From positions 106,076 to 170,075 of the forward strand of contig JAPYUX010000004.1 of NCBI GenBank assembly GCA_029940375.1: DNA of 64,000 nucleotides, read 5' to 3'. Position numbers and translations under genes: made by a program. Below the pieces are notes generated by a model, which worked only from the letters and a program-made list of their open reading frames with translations, did no database searches and was not told where the DNA came from. The stretch is from Dehalococcoidia bacterium. Lineage in GTDB: Bacteria > Chloroflexota > Dehalococcoidia > Lucifugimonadales > Lucifugimonadaceae. This document shows positions 43,436 to 53,600 of the stretch, in pieces (within the stretch, counting starts at the first letter, position 1; every line of letters begins with the position of its first letter).

Positions 43436-45004
43436 CTATGTGAATTTTGCTTTTAGATCAAATGGGTACATATGCTTTCTAATATTTTTATATTCAAAAA
43501 ATGTTAGATCAGAAGTTGTTACGCCTGGAGAATTTACTAGTAATATCTCAGCTGCTATAGGTTGATATGCAGGTCTTGGTGAACTTACACCTTTAGCAAT
43601 TACAATTTTGTAATTTTCTGGATTGATTCCCATAGAATACATTTGTTCTCTTGCTGTATTTCCACTTCTCATTGATGTAAGCAATATTGTCATACCATTG
43701 TTTGTATCAAATCTAATTCTTTTGCCATCATCAAAAAATCTAAATCCTCCATGATTTGGTCTATGTTCTTCATATTTTCCATCATGAATTTTTGTAACTA
43801 TTCCTGTAATTCTTATAGGGTCTCCATGCATGTCATCAGTTTTCCCGCCTACATCAATTGTTATCTCTTCTCCTTCTCCAGCGTTATCACATATTTCTAC
43901 TGATTCTGGATCATAAATACTTTGTAAATAACCTTCGATTTTCATCTCTTTAGCTTTTTTTATTATATGTGTAGAGTCAGCAGTCGATCCTCCGCCAATG
44001 TTGTCTCCAACATCCATGAGGACAATAGGGCCAAGATGAGAATGATTTGTTTTGATAGGTTCTTGAAGTGGAGATCCATCATTTGGTACGTAATTTTCTG
44101 TTCCTTTAGGTTTAGGACCAACATATTTTTTAATGGCTATTTCTAATGCTTCTTTTATACTATGAACTTGTTTATTTAGGTCCTCTCTTTTTTCCCATGC
44201 TCCCAAAGCTAAACTTTTTGAAATTTCTTCAGCTAATCTTTGGTTATTATCCGTAATAGTTATCCAAGACATGCCCATTTCAAGTACGTCAGCATAAGGG
44301 TATCCTTCAGCTATTGAGGTATCAAGAACACTTGTAATTTTGTTTGCATTAACACATTCTTCAACAAGGCTTTTCATTGGTTCTTGTCCTGTAAATTGTT
44401 TAACAATATTTACTAACATTGGAGGAGTTTCAATAGCTTGAGTTGGTTTGATTTCTCCATTAATAGTTTTCACAATTAAAGATGCACACTTATAACCTCT
44501 AGGTTTAGGATCAAGATGCGGACATGTTCTCCAAACAATACATATATTAGTATTTTCTACAGTATATTTTGAAATATTTGCATGCATATCCAAGGTTATA
44601 CCAACAGGGACATCAGGACCTACAATTTCTCTTGTTGTTCTTGTAAATTCTGCATCCATATCAGGAAATTCCTCAGAAACGGCAGCTCCATGATTTGCTA
44701 ATAGTACACCATCCCACGGACCCTCACTTTTCAACATTTCAAACATTTCAGAAGAGAGCCTATCATAAGCATCTTTAGTTATTGTTCCAATGGGCCCAGT
44801 ATTTGCATACATTAGTGGTATAAGTTCAAAATCAAAATCTTTAGCGGCGTCCATATATCCCGCAATAGTATAATTTGATCCTTTGAAATGCTCTATTATT
44901 TGATCACTTCTTTTAATTTCTACTTTTTCGAACTCTTCATATGTTGCTGGTGTACTTGAAAAAGTGTTAGTTTCATGTGATATGCCTAAAGTTGCAATTC
45001 TCAT
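43436..45004 (-). CDS. M81-family metallopeptidase (MlrC-like)
   Basis: A 522-aa protein related to MlrC, the last hydrolase of microcystin breakdown, whose wider family acts on unknown small amides or peptides. Motifs are RIATLGISHETNTFSSTP at the start, VLLANHGAAVSEEFPDMD, GITLDMHANIS and RTCPHLDPKPRG with likely zinc ligands, then LMDVGDNIGGGSTADST and LTSMRSGN. No signal peptide. Members with this layout are common in marine heterotrophs; a toxin substrate should not be assumed. Confidence 0.9.
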   Translation of the reverse strand: MRIATLGISHETNTFSSTPATYEEFEKVEIKRSDQIIEHFKGSNYTIAGYMDAAKDFDFELIPLMYANTGPIGTITKDAYDRLSSEMFEMLKSEGPWDGVLLANHGAAVSEEFPDMDAEFTRTTREIVGPDVPVGITLDMHANISKYTVENTNICIVWRTCPHLDPKPRGYKCASLIVKTINGEIKPTQAIETPPMLVNIVKQFTGQEPMKSLVEECVNANKITSVLDTSIAEGYPYADVLEMGMSWITITDNNQRLAEEISKSLALGAWEKREDLNKQVHSIKEALEIAIKKYVGPKPKGTENYVPNDGSPLQEPIKTNHSHLGPIVLMDVGDNIGGGSTADSTHIIKKAKEMKIEGYLQSIYDPESVEICDNAGEGEEITIDVGGKTDDMHGDPIRITGIVTKIHDGKYEEHRPNHGGFRFFDDGKRIRFDTNNGMTILLTSMRSGNTAREQMYSMGINPENYKIVIAKGVSSPRPAYQPIAAEILLVNSPGVTTSDLTFFEYKNIRKHMYPFDLKAKFT

Positions 45005-45066
45005 TATTTTTTTCTTATTATTTGTTTTTTTTATGAAATATAATATACATAATATTTCTTTTAATT

Positions 45067-45312
45067 ATGTTAGATGACAATAAAATTTCTATTGATTTAC
45101 ACGGAATGAGAGCTGATGAGGCAAAGATTGCCATTGAGCAACACCTTATAAATTGCTTAAATAATAATTTCTCTCAAATAAGAATAGTACACGGACATGG
45201 AGAGGGTGTTTTGAAAAAAATAACTCAAGAAACTTTAGATAAATCTGAATTTGTAAAAAGGTACTATTTTGACCATAATTATAGTGCAACCATTGGTGAG
45301 TTGAAATATTAG
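45067..45312 (+). CDS. Stand-alone Smr domain protein
   Basis: An 81-aa protein consisting of one Smr (small MutS-related) domain: SIDLHGMRADEAKIAIE with the DLHG motif, then RIVHGHGEGVLK, the HGxG motif, and a C-terminal YFDHNYSATIGELKY. Smr domains nick or bind nucleic acids, and some act in ribosome rescue; the role of this short form is unknown. It diverges from the M81 gene and overlaps the small membrane-protein gene tail to tail. Confidence 0.85.
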   Translation: MLDDNKISIDLHGMRADEAKIAIEQHLINCLNNNFSQIRIVHGHGEGVLKKITQETLDKSEFVKRYYFDHNYSATIGELKY

Positions 45313-45413
45313 AAGCTCTTGATTATTATTGCTATAATTGCTCCTATAATAAACCATAGTGCCCATCGAAATAACATCTTAGAATAAAGTTGTTTAAATT
45401 TTTCCATATTCAT
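45309..45413 (-). CDS. 34-aa single-pass membrane microprotein
   Basis: A 35-codon ORF: MNMEKFKQLYSKMLFRW followed by ALWFIIGAIIAIIIKSF and TAA. It has a short basic N-terminus and one hydrophobic helix ending in a Lys. AGGAAA lies 4 bases before the ATG, and the start is 9 nt after the nitronate monooxygenase stop on the same strand, so it is well placed as the second gene of that operon. It overlaps the Smr gene by 4 nt. No homologue is known to me. Confidence 0.55.
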   Translation of the reverse strand: MNMEKFKQLYSKMLFRWALWFIIGAIIAIIIKSF

Positions 45414-45421
45414 ATTGTTTC

Positions 45422-46393
45422 CTATACTAATTTTATTTTTTTATCTAGATCACTTATTGCTAGATTGAATTCTTTTTCCATCTCAACTACAGTTTTTTCC
45501 ACCGTGGTAATATTATTAATTCTACCTATCCCCTGTCCTGATCCCCAAATATCCTTCCATGTTTTAGGTTTTTCTTTTCTATTAAAATTTGTTTGTTTTT
45601 TATCTCCTATGGGTAAATTATCTGGATCTAGGCCAGAATTTATTATTGACTGTTTTAAATAATTCCCGTGAATTCCTGAAAAATACGAAGTATAGACAAT
45701 ATCTTCAGCAGAACTATCTACAATCATTTTTTTGTATACCTTATTAGCGTTTGCCTCTATTGTGGTAATAAACCTTGAACCTATGTAAACAAGATCCGCA
45801 CCTAGTGCAATTGATGATGCAATTGTATAACCATCAGCGATTGCACCAGATAGAATAATTATTCCTTCAAACCATTCTTTTACTTCCCTCAATAATGCAA
45901 AAGGAGATAACGTACCGCCGTGTCCGCCTGCTCCAGCACAAACTAAAATTAGCCCATCTACTCCTAAGTCTGCAGCTTTTTTAGCATGTTTTATATTAAT
46001 TACGTCATGAAAAACTTTACCTCCATAACTGTGCACGGTATCAACAATTTCATTTGGAGCCCCGACGCTTGATATTATAATTGGGACTTCGTGTTTCACA
46101 CAGGTTTCCAAATCTTTATATAATCTAATATTTGATTTGTGACATATTTGATTTACAGCAAAGGGTGCAGCTTTTTTATCAGGGTTGTTTTTTTCAAAAT
46201 CTAATAACGCAGATTTTATCTCTCTAATCCACTTATCTAAATCTTCAGGTTCTCTTGCATTTAGTGCAGGAAATGATCCTATTATTCCTGATTTGCACTG
46301 GCTTATAACAAGGTTTGGATTAGAAATAGTAAACATAGGAGCTCCTATTACTGGTAATCTCAGAGATTGTTTAAGTCCATTAATTTTGTACAT
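45422..46393 (-). CDS. Nitronate monooxygenase-type flavoprotein
   Basis: FMN-dependent TIM-barrel enzyme of the 2-nitropropane dioxygenase/nitronate monooxygenase family, 323 aa. Motifs are LPVIGAPMFTISNPNLV, KSGIIGSFPALNAR, CAGAGGHGGTLSPF with the catalytic His, SGAIADGYTIASSIALGADLVYIGSRF (FMN phosphate) and the C-terminal GSGQGIGRI. It likely removes nitronates such as propionate 3-nitronate. A FabK-like role in fatty-acid synthesis is unlikely because FabI is present. Confidence 0.9.
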   Translation of the reverse strand: MYKINGLKQSLRLPVIGAPMFTISNPNLVISQCKSGIIGSFPALNAREPEDLDKWIREIKSALLDFEKNNPDKKAAPFAVNQICHKSNIRLYKDLETCVKHEVPIIISSVGAPNEIVDTVHSYGGKVFHDVINIKHAKKAADLGVDGLILVCAGAGGHGGTLSPFALLREVKEWFEGIIILSGAIADGYTIASSIALGADLVYIGSRFITTIEANANKVYKKMIVDSSAEDIVYTSYFSGIHGNYLKQSIINSGLDPDNLPIGDKKQTNFNRKEKPKTWKDIWGSGQGIGRINNITTVEKTVVEMEKEFNLAISDLDKKIKLV

Positions 46394-46453
46394 AACTTTT
46401 AGTCTAGTATAGTTTTCTATATTTTATCTAACTTCAAAATTTCTTCACTATAT

Positions 46454-46636
46454 TTACACATTTTCTTGATATTTTTTTATAAATCCAAATTCTACAACAG
46501 GCGTTTCTACTGTGATAAAACTGTTTTCATGTCTTCCCTGTAATCTTTTTTTATGTAAGTAAAATGATAATATCTGCAAACCTTTAAAATGCAAATATGG
46601 TTGTATAATATTGAATTGGACATAAGAAAATATAGT
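46454..46636 (-). other. Open frame without start codon upstream of the nitronate monooxygenase gene
   Basis: A 60-codon stop-free minus-strand frame ends in TAA at 46456 and reads protein-like sequence, for example KRLQGRHENSFITVETPVVE, then FGFIKKYQENV. It has no ATG; only a TTG about 45 codons before the stop could start it and it has no ribosome binding site. It may be the tail of a decayed gene or chance. I do not recognise it. Confidence 0.25.
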
Positions 46637-46665
46637 TCATATAAAGAACGTTAATGGTGAAACTA

Positions 46666-48780
46666 ATGGATAATTCAGAAGATATAGATCAGATTATCAA
46701 TCAAAGTCAAAATAAATTTGGGAAAAAATTTATCTTTGGCTTTTCAATTTTATTTCTTTTGATAATTATTTATCTCGCATGGTTTTTGTTCGGTAATTCG
46801 AAGGAAAGTTCTCAAGAAATTGTTTATATTGAACATGTCGTTGCTAGGGGTACCATTGCTGATTTACTCATTGCTTCAGGTAGTACTGAAATAGATAAAA
46901 AAATTAATTTATCTTTTGGAACTAATGGTGAAATATTAAAAGTTAATGTTAAGGAAGGTGATCAAGTAAAAAAAGATCAACTGTTGGCTGAGTTAAATTC
47001 TTATGATTTGCAAAATGCTTTGGAAAGATCAAAGATTCAATTGGAAAAATTAAAGATTCAATTGGAAAAATTAGAAGCTTATCCTTCCCAAGAAGAAATA
47101 AAATCAACACAATATCTAGTATCTCAAGCGGAAAATAATTTAAAACAATTAAAAGACCTTCCTTCCGATGAACAATTAAAAGCAGCAGAAGAATTGGTGT
47201 CTCTGGCGGAAGCAAATTATATTCTTGCAAAAAAAAATTATAATGAACTAATTAATCCAACAGAAAGCCAAATAAGTAATATTGAGAAACTTATAGTTCA
47301 GGCAGAATATACTTCATCAAACGCAAATTTACAATTAGATAATTCAAAGATAAATCAAGAAGCAAAGAAGATTGTTCTTATAGAAACAATAAATACTTAT
47401 TGTGATAATGAAAACTTGCCGAATAGAGAAGATGTTTGTAATGGAGATTTTACTAAAATCCCTTTTTCAAAATCTGTAACTGATGCAATAATTGACAAAA
47501 TCTTCACTTGTTGTAATGCAATTCCCACTGAGATGGATTTATCTAAAACATTAATAACTGCTAATTCTAATTACAGTTCATCAATTGAACAAGTTACAGT
47601 TTATCAAGATCAAATAGACAGTTCTTCTGCAAGCTTAATTGACGTACAAATTACTAAAGAAAAGTTATTAAATCCTTCTCAAGAAGATATAGATAGGCTG
47701 TCAAAGTTAGAAACTCAAGCAGAAGAAAATTTGGATCGAAGATTATTATCATTAGAGGACATTAAATCTGGAACAGATCCAGATGAAATAGTTTTAGCTG
47801 AAGAAAATCTAAAGAAAACTCAATTATCACTTGAAAATGTAAAAAAAGGTACTGATGAAAAAGACCTTTCAAGTCAACAAAATGACATTTCTATTCAACA
47901 ATACTTGGTATCTCAAGCAGAAGAAAATTTATCAAAAACAAAATTATTTGCATCCTTTGAAGGTCAAATATCTTCTATTAATTTTAAGGAAGGTGAATTT
48001 ATAGGATCTGGTCAAAGCTTTGTAACTTTAACGGATCCGTTATCCACTCAAATGAACATCGTAGCATCTGAAGCAGAATTCATAGAAATGGAAGAAGGCA
48101 TGTATGGGATAGTTGCCTTAGATTCTATGCCTGAGTCACCACTTATAATACAAGTAACGTCTATTTTGGAAGTCCCCAATGTTCAACAAGGCGTCGTTAC
48201 TTATCCTGTAACAGCAAGATTTATCCAAGGGTTTGAAATTATTACAGTTATAGGAAATTTTGCTCCATTGCTAGAATCTTTAGCTGGATCCATGGGTGGT
48301 GGAATGCTCGAAGGAATGATTCCTGCTGGTATGGAAGGAAGAATGTCTGCTATGAGAGAAAGAACGTCTGGTGGTATGGGAAGAGGAATTAATTTAAATA
48401 ATTTGAGTACGGATAGCCCTTTACTAAGCTTTTTATCTAATGAGCTTCCTGCAGAAGGAATGAATGGAACTGTAACATTGCTTCAAAAATCTGTACAAGA
48501 TGTTTTGATCATCCCAAGTACTGCAATCGTACTAGAGAAAGGTATAGCTAAGGTTATTACATCCACTAACCCTTCTGGGATAGAATACAAAGAAGTTAAA
48601 ACAGGTCTAACAGATGGAAAAAATACTGAAATCATAAATGGTTTATTAGAAGGAGATAGTATATTTATAAAAACTATAGCTGATATCAAATCCACAAATG
48701 ATGACAAAGAAATGAAATCTATAGATGAATTAACTGAAGGTCCTCCTAGGGGAGGTCCACCTCCGAGAGGAGGGAGGTAG
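46666..48780 (+). CDS. Efflux ABC exporter membrane-fusion (MacA/YknX-like) protein
   Basis: Periplasmic adaptor-type (HlyD/RND-MFP) subunit of a MacAB-like exporter, about 704 aa, longer than typical MacA. One N-terminal helix (FGFSILFLLIIIYLAWFLF) anchors it. A lipoyl domain (EILKVNVKEGDQVKKDQLLAEL) is followed by a long coiled-coil hairpin to about residue 430, the returning lipoyl half (FEGQISSINFKEGEFIGSGQ), and a beta-barrel. A Gly/Met-rich loop (about 543-580) and a proline/glycine tail (GPPRGGPPPRGGR) are unusual. ATG 46666 has GGTGA upstream; ATG 46654 is an alternative. Confidence 0.87.
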   Translation: MDNSEDIDQIINQSQNKFGKKFIFGFSILFLLIIIYLAWFLFGNSKESSQEIVYIEHVVARGTIADLLIASGSTEIDKKINLSFGTNGEILKVNVKEGDQVKKDQLLAELNSYDLQNALERSKIQLEKLKIQLEKLEAYPSQEEIKSTQYLVSQAENNLKQLKDLPSDEQLKAAEELVSLAEANYILAKKNYNELINPTESQISNIEKLIVQAEYTSSNANLQLDNSKINQEAKKIVLIETINTYCDNENLPNREDVCNGDFTKIPFSKSVTDAIIDKIFTCCNAIPTEMDLSKTLITANSNYSSSIEQVTVYQDQIDSSSASLIDVQITKEKLLNPSQEDIDRLSKLETQAEENLDRRLLSLEDIKSGTDPDEIVLAEENLKKTQLSLENVKKGTDEKDLSSQQNDISIQQYLVSQAEENLSKTKLFASFEGQISSINFKEGEFIGSGQSFVTLTDPLSTQMNIVASEAEFIEMEEGMYGIVALDSMPESPLIIQVTSILEVPNVQQGVVTYPVTARFIQGFEIITVIGNFAPLLESLAGSMGGGMLEGMIPAGMEGRMSAMRERTSGGMGRGINLNNLSTDSPLLSFLSNELPAEGMNGTVTLLQKSVQDVLIIPSTAIVLEKGIAKVITSTNPSGIEYKEVKTGLTDGKNTEIINGLLEGDSIFIKTIADIKSTNDDKEMKSIDELTEGPPRGGPPPRGGR
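47031..47072 (+). repeat. Perfect 21-bp tandem duplication in the adaptor coiled coil
   Basis: AAAGATTCAATTGGAAAAAT plus one T occurs twice in a row (47031-47051 and 47052-47072). Each unit encodes seven residues, KIQLEKL, exactly one coiled-coil heptad, so the duplication lengthens the coil by two turns without changing its register. Confidence 0.9.
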
Positions 48781-49433
48781 TGATAGAACTACAAAAAGTA
48801 TCAAAAATCTTTGATACTGGTTTTAATCAAGTACATGCTCTATCAGAAGTTAATTTGAAATTGTCTCAGGGTGAATTTGTAGCTATAAAAGGACCATCAG
48901 GTTCTGGTAAAAGTACAATGATGAATATAATAGGTTTACTTGATCGTCCAACTCAAGGGAAATATATTTTAGCAAATAATGATGTATCTACAATGAATGA
49001 TAAAATTAGATCAAAAATAAGAGGAAAAGTATTTGGATTTGTATTTCAGTCTTATAATTTAATTCCTAGATTATCTGCTGTTAGACAGGTAGAAATGCCA
49101 TTAATGTATAGAAAAGATAAAGACAGAAGAAAAAAATCTATTGTTGCTTTAAGTAAAATTGGATTAGGAGAAAGAATCTTCCATTCACCTGTGGAATTGT
49201 CTGGAGGAGAGCAACAAAGGGTTTCCATAGCTAGAGCCTTAGTTGGAGAACCAAAAATCATTCTTGCTGACGAACCAACTGGTGCATTAGACACCAAAAC
49301 AGGGGAAGAAATAATCGGGATTTTCAAAAATCTATCTGAGGAAGGCATAACTGTAATAATGATTACGCACGATAATTCTGTAGCAAAAAATGCAACAAGA
49401 ATTATAGAGATGAAAGATGGAATGATAGTATAG
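48780..49433 (+). CDS. ABC exporter ATP-binding protein (MacB/YknY-like)
   Basis: ATPase of the MacAB/LolD-type exporter, 217 aa. Walker A GPSGSGKST, Q-loop VFQSYNLIPRLSA, signature LSGGEQQRVSIARAL, Walker B IILADEPTGALD and switch His in VIMITHD are all intact. The start is GTG 48780, overlapping the TAG stop of the adaptor by one base, with GGGAGG upstream. Separate ATPase and permease genes match the YknXYZ layout of bacteria without an outer membrane. Confidence 0.93.
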   Translation: MIELQKVSKIFDTGFNQVHALSEVNLKLSQGEFVAIKGPSGSGKSTMMNIIGLLDRPTQGKYILANNDVSTMNDKIRSKIRGKVFGFVFQSYNLIPRLSAVRQVEMPLMYRKDKDRRKKSIVALSKIGLGERIFHSPVELSGGEQQRVSIARALVGEPKIILADEPTGALDTKTGEEIIGIFKNLSEEGITVIMITHDNSVAKNATRIIEMKDGMIV

Positions 49434-49443
49434 GAGAGTTTAT

Positions 49444-50697
49444 TTGAGTATATTTGATGCAATCAATTTTGCTTTTAGATCAATAATTTCAACCCCTTTA
49501 AGGAGTGGACTTACTGCATTAGGTGTTATTGTTGGTGTCGCTTCTGTGATTGTATTGGTTTCTTTAGGTCAGGGAATAAAAAAACAAGTAGAAGATGAAA
49601 TTACGGCTTTAGGTACAAACCTTCTTTTTATTACTGCAAGTTCTGAAGATAGTACAACTGGAGTGCAAGGTGGAAGAAATTCTGGATTATCTTTAACTCT
49701 AAGTGATGTAGAAAAATTAATAAGTAGCAATATTTCTGGGGTAAGAAACATCGCTCCTCAAATAGATTTTCCAGCTCAACTAATAGCTGGAAATTATAAT
49801 GTTGAAGCTACAGTTTTTGGGACGACTCCAGAATATATTGATATAATTTCAACTGAAACTTTATCGGGTGAATTTATTACTCAAAAAGATGTAGATACAA
49901 AAGCTTTGAGAATGGTACTAGGGTCTGAAATTGCAAAAACTCTTTACCCCGATCAAGAACCAATTGGCAAAATAGTTAGGTTGAGTCTGTTTAATAGATT
50001 CGATTTTAGATTTTTAGTGACTGGTGTTATGAAACCTAAAGGAGGGCAGGATGATGATGATTTTTCTGTATTTATCCCCGTATCAACAATGCAAAACAGA
50101 ATTGGATTTTTAAGAAATCCTACAGGAGACGTTAATGTTTTCAGAATAATAGTCAGATCAGAGGATGATGTTGAAAAAGAACTTGTTTCTAATAAGATAA
50201 GTGAAAATTTAAAATTGATACATAATGTAGATAAACCGGATTTTGAAATTACCAGTATGGATCAACTTTTGGAAGCTTCAAATCAAGTAACAGGAGCACT
50301 TACTTTATTTTTAGGATCTATAGCAGGAATTTCTCTCTTAGTTGGTGCTATTGGTGTTGGAAATATAATGCTTGTTAGTGTGACAGAAAGAACTAGAGAA
50401 ATTGGGACTTTAAGATCTATCGGAGCAACAAAATTTGATATTAGATTGCAATTTGTTACTGAGGCATTAACTATTTGTTTGCTTGGTGGTATTTTAGGAA
50501 TAATTATAGGAATAATTATTTGTTTAAATCTAAGTGATATATCGTTTGGTGATGCAGAAAATCTTTCAGCCGTCGTTACTCCAACAAGTGTAATTGTTGC
50601 CTTTGTGGTTTCTTTTTTTGTAGGACTCATAAGTGGAGCATACCCAGCTTATAGAGCTTCAGAATTAGATCCAATAGAAGCCTTAAGAAGTGAATAA
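49444..50697 (+). CDS. ABC exporter permease (MacB/YknZ-like, FtsX domain)
   Basis: Permease of 417 aa with the MacB core domain. The N-terminal helix region LRSGLTALGVIVGVASVIVLVSLG leads into an extracellular MacB_PCD domain (about residues 50-270), then three helices with the FtsX signature SVTERTREIGTLRSIGAT and the terminal YPAYRASELDPIEALRSE. The start is TTG 49444 with GGAGAG upstream. Third gene of the exporter operon; it ends directly at the dnaE stop, which is convergent. Substrate unknown (peptides, lipids or macrolide-like compounds). Confidence 0.92.
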   Translation: MSIFDAINFAFRSIISTPLRSGLTALGVIVGVASVIVLVSLGQGIKKQVEDEITALGTNLLFITASSEDSTTGVQGGRNSGLSLTLSDVEKLISSNISGVRNIAPQIDFPAQLIAGNYNVEATVFGTTPEYIDIISTETLSGEFITQKDVDTKALRMVLGSEIAKTLYPDQEPIGKIVRLSLFNRFDFRFLVTGVMKPKGGQDDDDFSVFIPVSTMQNRIGFLRNPTGDVNVFRIIVRSEDDVEKELVSNKISENLKLIHNVDKPDFEITSMDQLLEASNQVTGALTLFLGSIAGISLLVGAIGVGNIMLVSVTERTREIGTLRSIGATKFDIRLQFVTEALTICLLGGILGIIIGIIICLNLSDISFGDAENLSAVVTPTSVIVAFVVSFFVGLISGAYPAYRASELDPIEALRSE

Positions 50698-53600
50698 TTA
50701 ATTTTTATAAGCAATATTCTTAGATCCAATAATTTGACTTAATTTATTAGTTAAAGTTTCAGAAATACTTACTGAAGCAAAGGGAAGGTCAAGTTTTATT
50801 TTATCTCTATCATTTTGCACAATCAATTTTACCGGAACAGACCCCTTGTTATCTAAAAGAATTCTCACGATATCATCTAAAATAAAATTACTTTGTTGGG
50901 CTGGAAGATTTTCATTAATGGTAATAACCATTTCAGAAAATAAATTGTTATTGTCGTTAGGAATTTCAGTTATATCTGTTAATTCATTAATTTTCTTTTC
51001 TTTATAATCATCTTGTGTAATTTTTGGTGTATGAGCTTGAATTTTTGCAATATTTTTTTCCTTAGAATTTATATTATTTGTATCGTTTGTCATTGAAAAA
51101 TCTGAATATGGTATTCCGTTATTAAACCACGTAGAAAATACACCATTGCGAATATTTAATTTTCCTTCAACCATTATCAATGCACCATTTATCCACAAAT
51201 TTATTTCATATTTAGGCAACATATTGTTTTCCCATACAATTACCTCGGTAGATCCATCAATTAATTCCAATTTAACTATCATAAAATTAGATCCTTTACG
51301 AGAAGTTCTTTTTTCGAAAGAACTTACTTCGCCTATTATTTTTACATTGCTTCCATGATTTAGATTGTTAATTTGTTCTAGAGAAACAACGTACCCTTTA
51401 TGTTTTTCATTTGATAAAATTTTATGTATAGGATTTTCTGTAAAATTTATTCCTATTATTTCTTTTTCCCATAAAATCTTTTCCTTATCTTCTGTTTTTT
51501 CTTCTGGAAGAAAAATTTCTGTTGTGGGAGTAGACACTTCATCTCCAAATAGATCAAACATTGTAGATTGATTACTATTTCTTAAATTTGTGTGATTGGT
51601 GATTTGCAATAAAATTTTTTCCATTGAATCTAAAAGACTACCTCTATCTACTAATTCATCAAAAGAACCTGATTTAATTAAACTTTCAAGAATTCTTTTA
51701 TTTATCCAACTCGAATCCATCCTTTCACAAAAGTTTTCAATAGATTCAAATGAACCATTATTTATTCTCTCTTTGATGATTTTATTTATAGAATTCTCAC
51801 CAATATTTTTCAATGCACTTAATCCGAATCTAATAGAAAATTTATTCTTTTTTTCTTCAATTATGAACTCAGAAAAAGAGCTATTTATGTTAGGAGGCAA
51901 TATTTCGATCTCAGTTTTTCTAATTTCCTTTAGACTATCAGCAATTTTTTCTGGGTTAGATTTAATTGAATTTAATAAGGAAGTAAAATATTCAATTTTA
52001 TAATTTGCTTTAAAAAAAGCTGTCCAATATGCAATCATCGCATATGAAACACTATGCGCTTTGTTGAATGCATATCCTGCGAAAGGTTCTATTAATTCAA
52101 AAATATTTTCTGCTATATTTTTGTCGATATTTTTATTTGCAGCTCCTTTTATGAATCGATCTTTTTCTGCTTTCATTACTTTAGGTATTTTCTTACCCAT
52201 AGCCTTTCTTAATATATCTGCTTCGCCCAAAGTATACCCACCAAATGCCTGAGCAATTCTCAATACTTGATCTTGAAAAACAATTATGCCATATGTTTCT
52301 GATAATATTTCTTTAAGAATTTCATGAGGATATTCAATTTCCCTTTTACCGTATTTAGATTCAATAAACTTTGTAATGTGTTCCATTGGTCCTGGCCTAT
52401 AAAGTGCTATCATTGCAGCTATATCAGAAATATTTGAAGGTTTTAATTCTTTAACATATCTTTTCATGCCGGTTGATTCCAATTGAAAAACTCCAAATGT
52501 ATCGGCTTCACCTAATAATTGAAAAGTTTTATTATCATCAAGTGGTATTTTATAAATATCAAATTCTATCTTTTGTTTGTTTTTGATAAGTTCTTCAGTT
52601 TTAGACAAAATAGTTAAATTAGTCAATCCTAAAAAGTCCATTTTTAATAGTCCTACGTCAGCTATAGGTCCCATTGCGTATTGTGTAGTAGGAGGAGCAT
52701 TTAAATCATTTGAAGTAGAATTTTGGAGAGGGACATTTTCAGTTAATTTATTTTGAGAAATCACAACTCCTGCTGCGTGAGTCGATGCATGGCGGACAGT
52801 TCCTTCCAATTTTGTGGCGAATTTTATTACTCTTTTTGCATCATTATCAGAATTCACAAAATTATTGAATTCTTCTATTTGTAAAGCATCTTCTATTTTT
52901 GTGCCTACTCTAGTTGGAATTAATCCTGCTAATTTATCTCCCAGTGATAAAGGAAGATCCAAAGCTCTCGTTACATCTCTTACGGAAGCTTTTGCTCCCA
53001 TAGTTCCAAAGGTTATTATTTGTGCTATATGATCTTTGCCATATCTCTCGACACAATATTTCATCACTTCATTTCTTTTATCGTCTTGGAAATCCATATC
53101 TATATCAGGCATTTCTCTTCTCTCCAAATTTAGAAATCTTTCAAATACCAGTGAATGGTCTAGAGGGTTTATTTGGGTAACTTCAAGACAATAAAGAACA
53201 AGGCTAGCTGCCGCAGATCCTCTAACTGCAGATAAGATTTTTTTTGAATTTACAAATTTAAAAATATCCCAACAAACAAGAAAATAATCTGGAAAATTAG
53301 TTTTTTCAATTACGTTTAATTCATATTCTAATCTTTCTTTTATATTCCTATCTGGATTTTGGAATTTATTATTCATTCCTTCAAAAGCAAGTATTCTTAA
53401 ATATTCCATAGAAGATATACTATCGGGGGAATCAAACTTAGGGAGTAGGCTTTTTGAAAGATTAATTTTTATGTTACACATTTCTGCTATTTCGGATGTT
53501 GTAATTAAACCACTTGGAAGTTCTTTCCATTCTTCCCACATCTCTTCAGTTGATTTAATATGGTACGTATTTGCGTCAAATTTAAATCTTTTTGGATCAT

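Noticed and set aside
43436..45004. Microcystin degradation gene mlrC
   Set aside because: The M81 family is broad; without mlrA/mlrB neighbours a toxin substrate is not supported.
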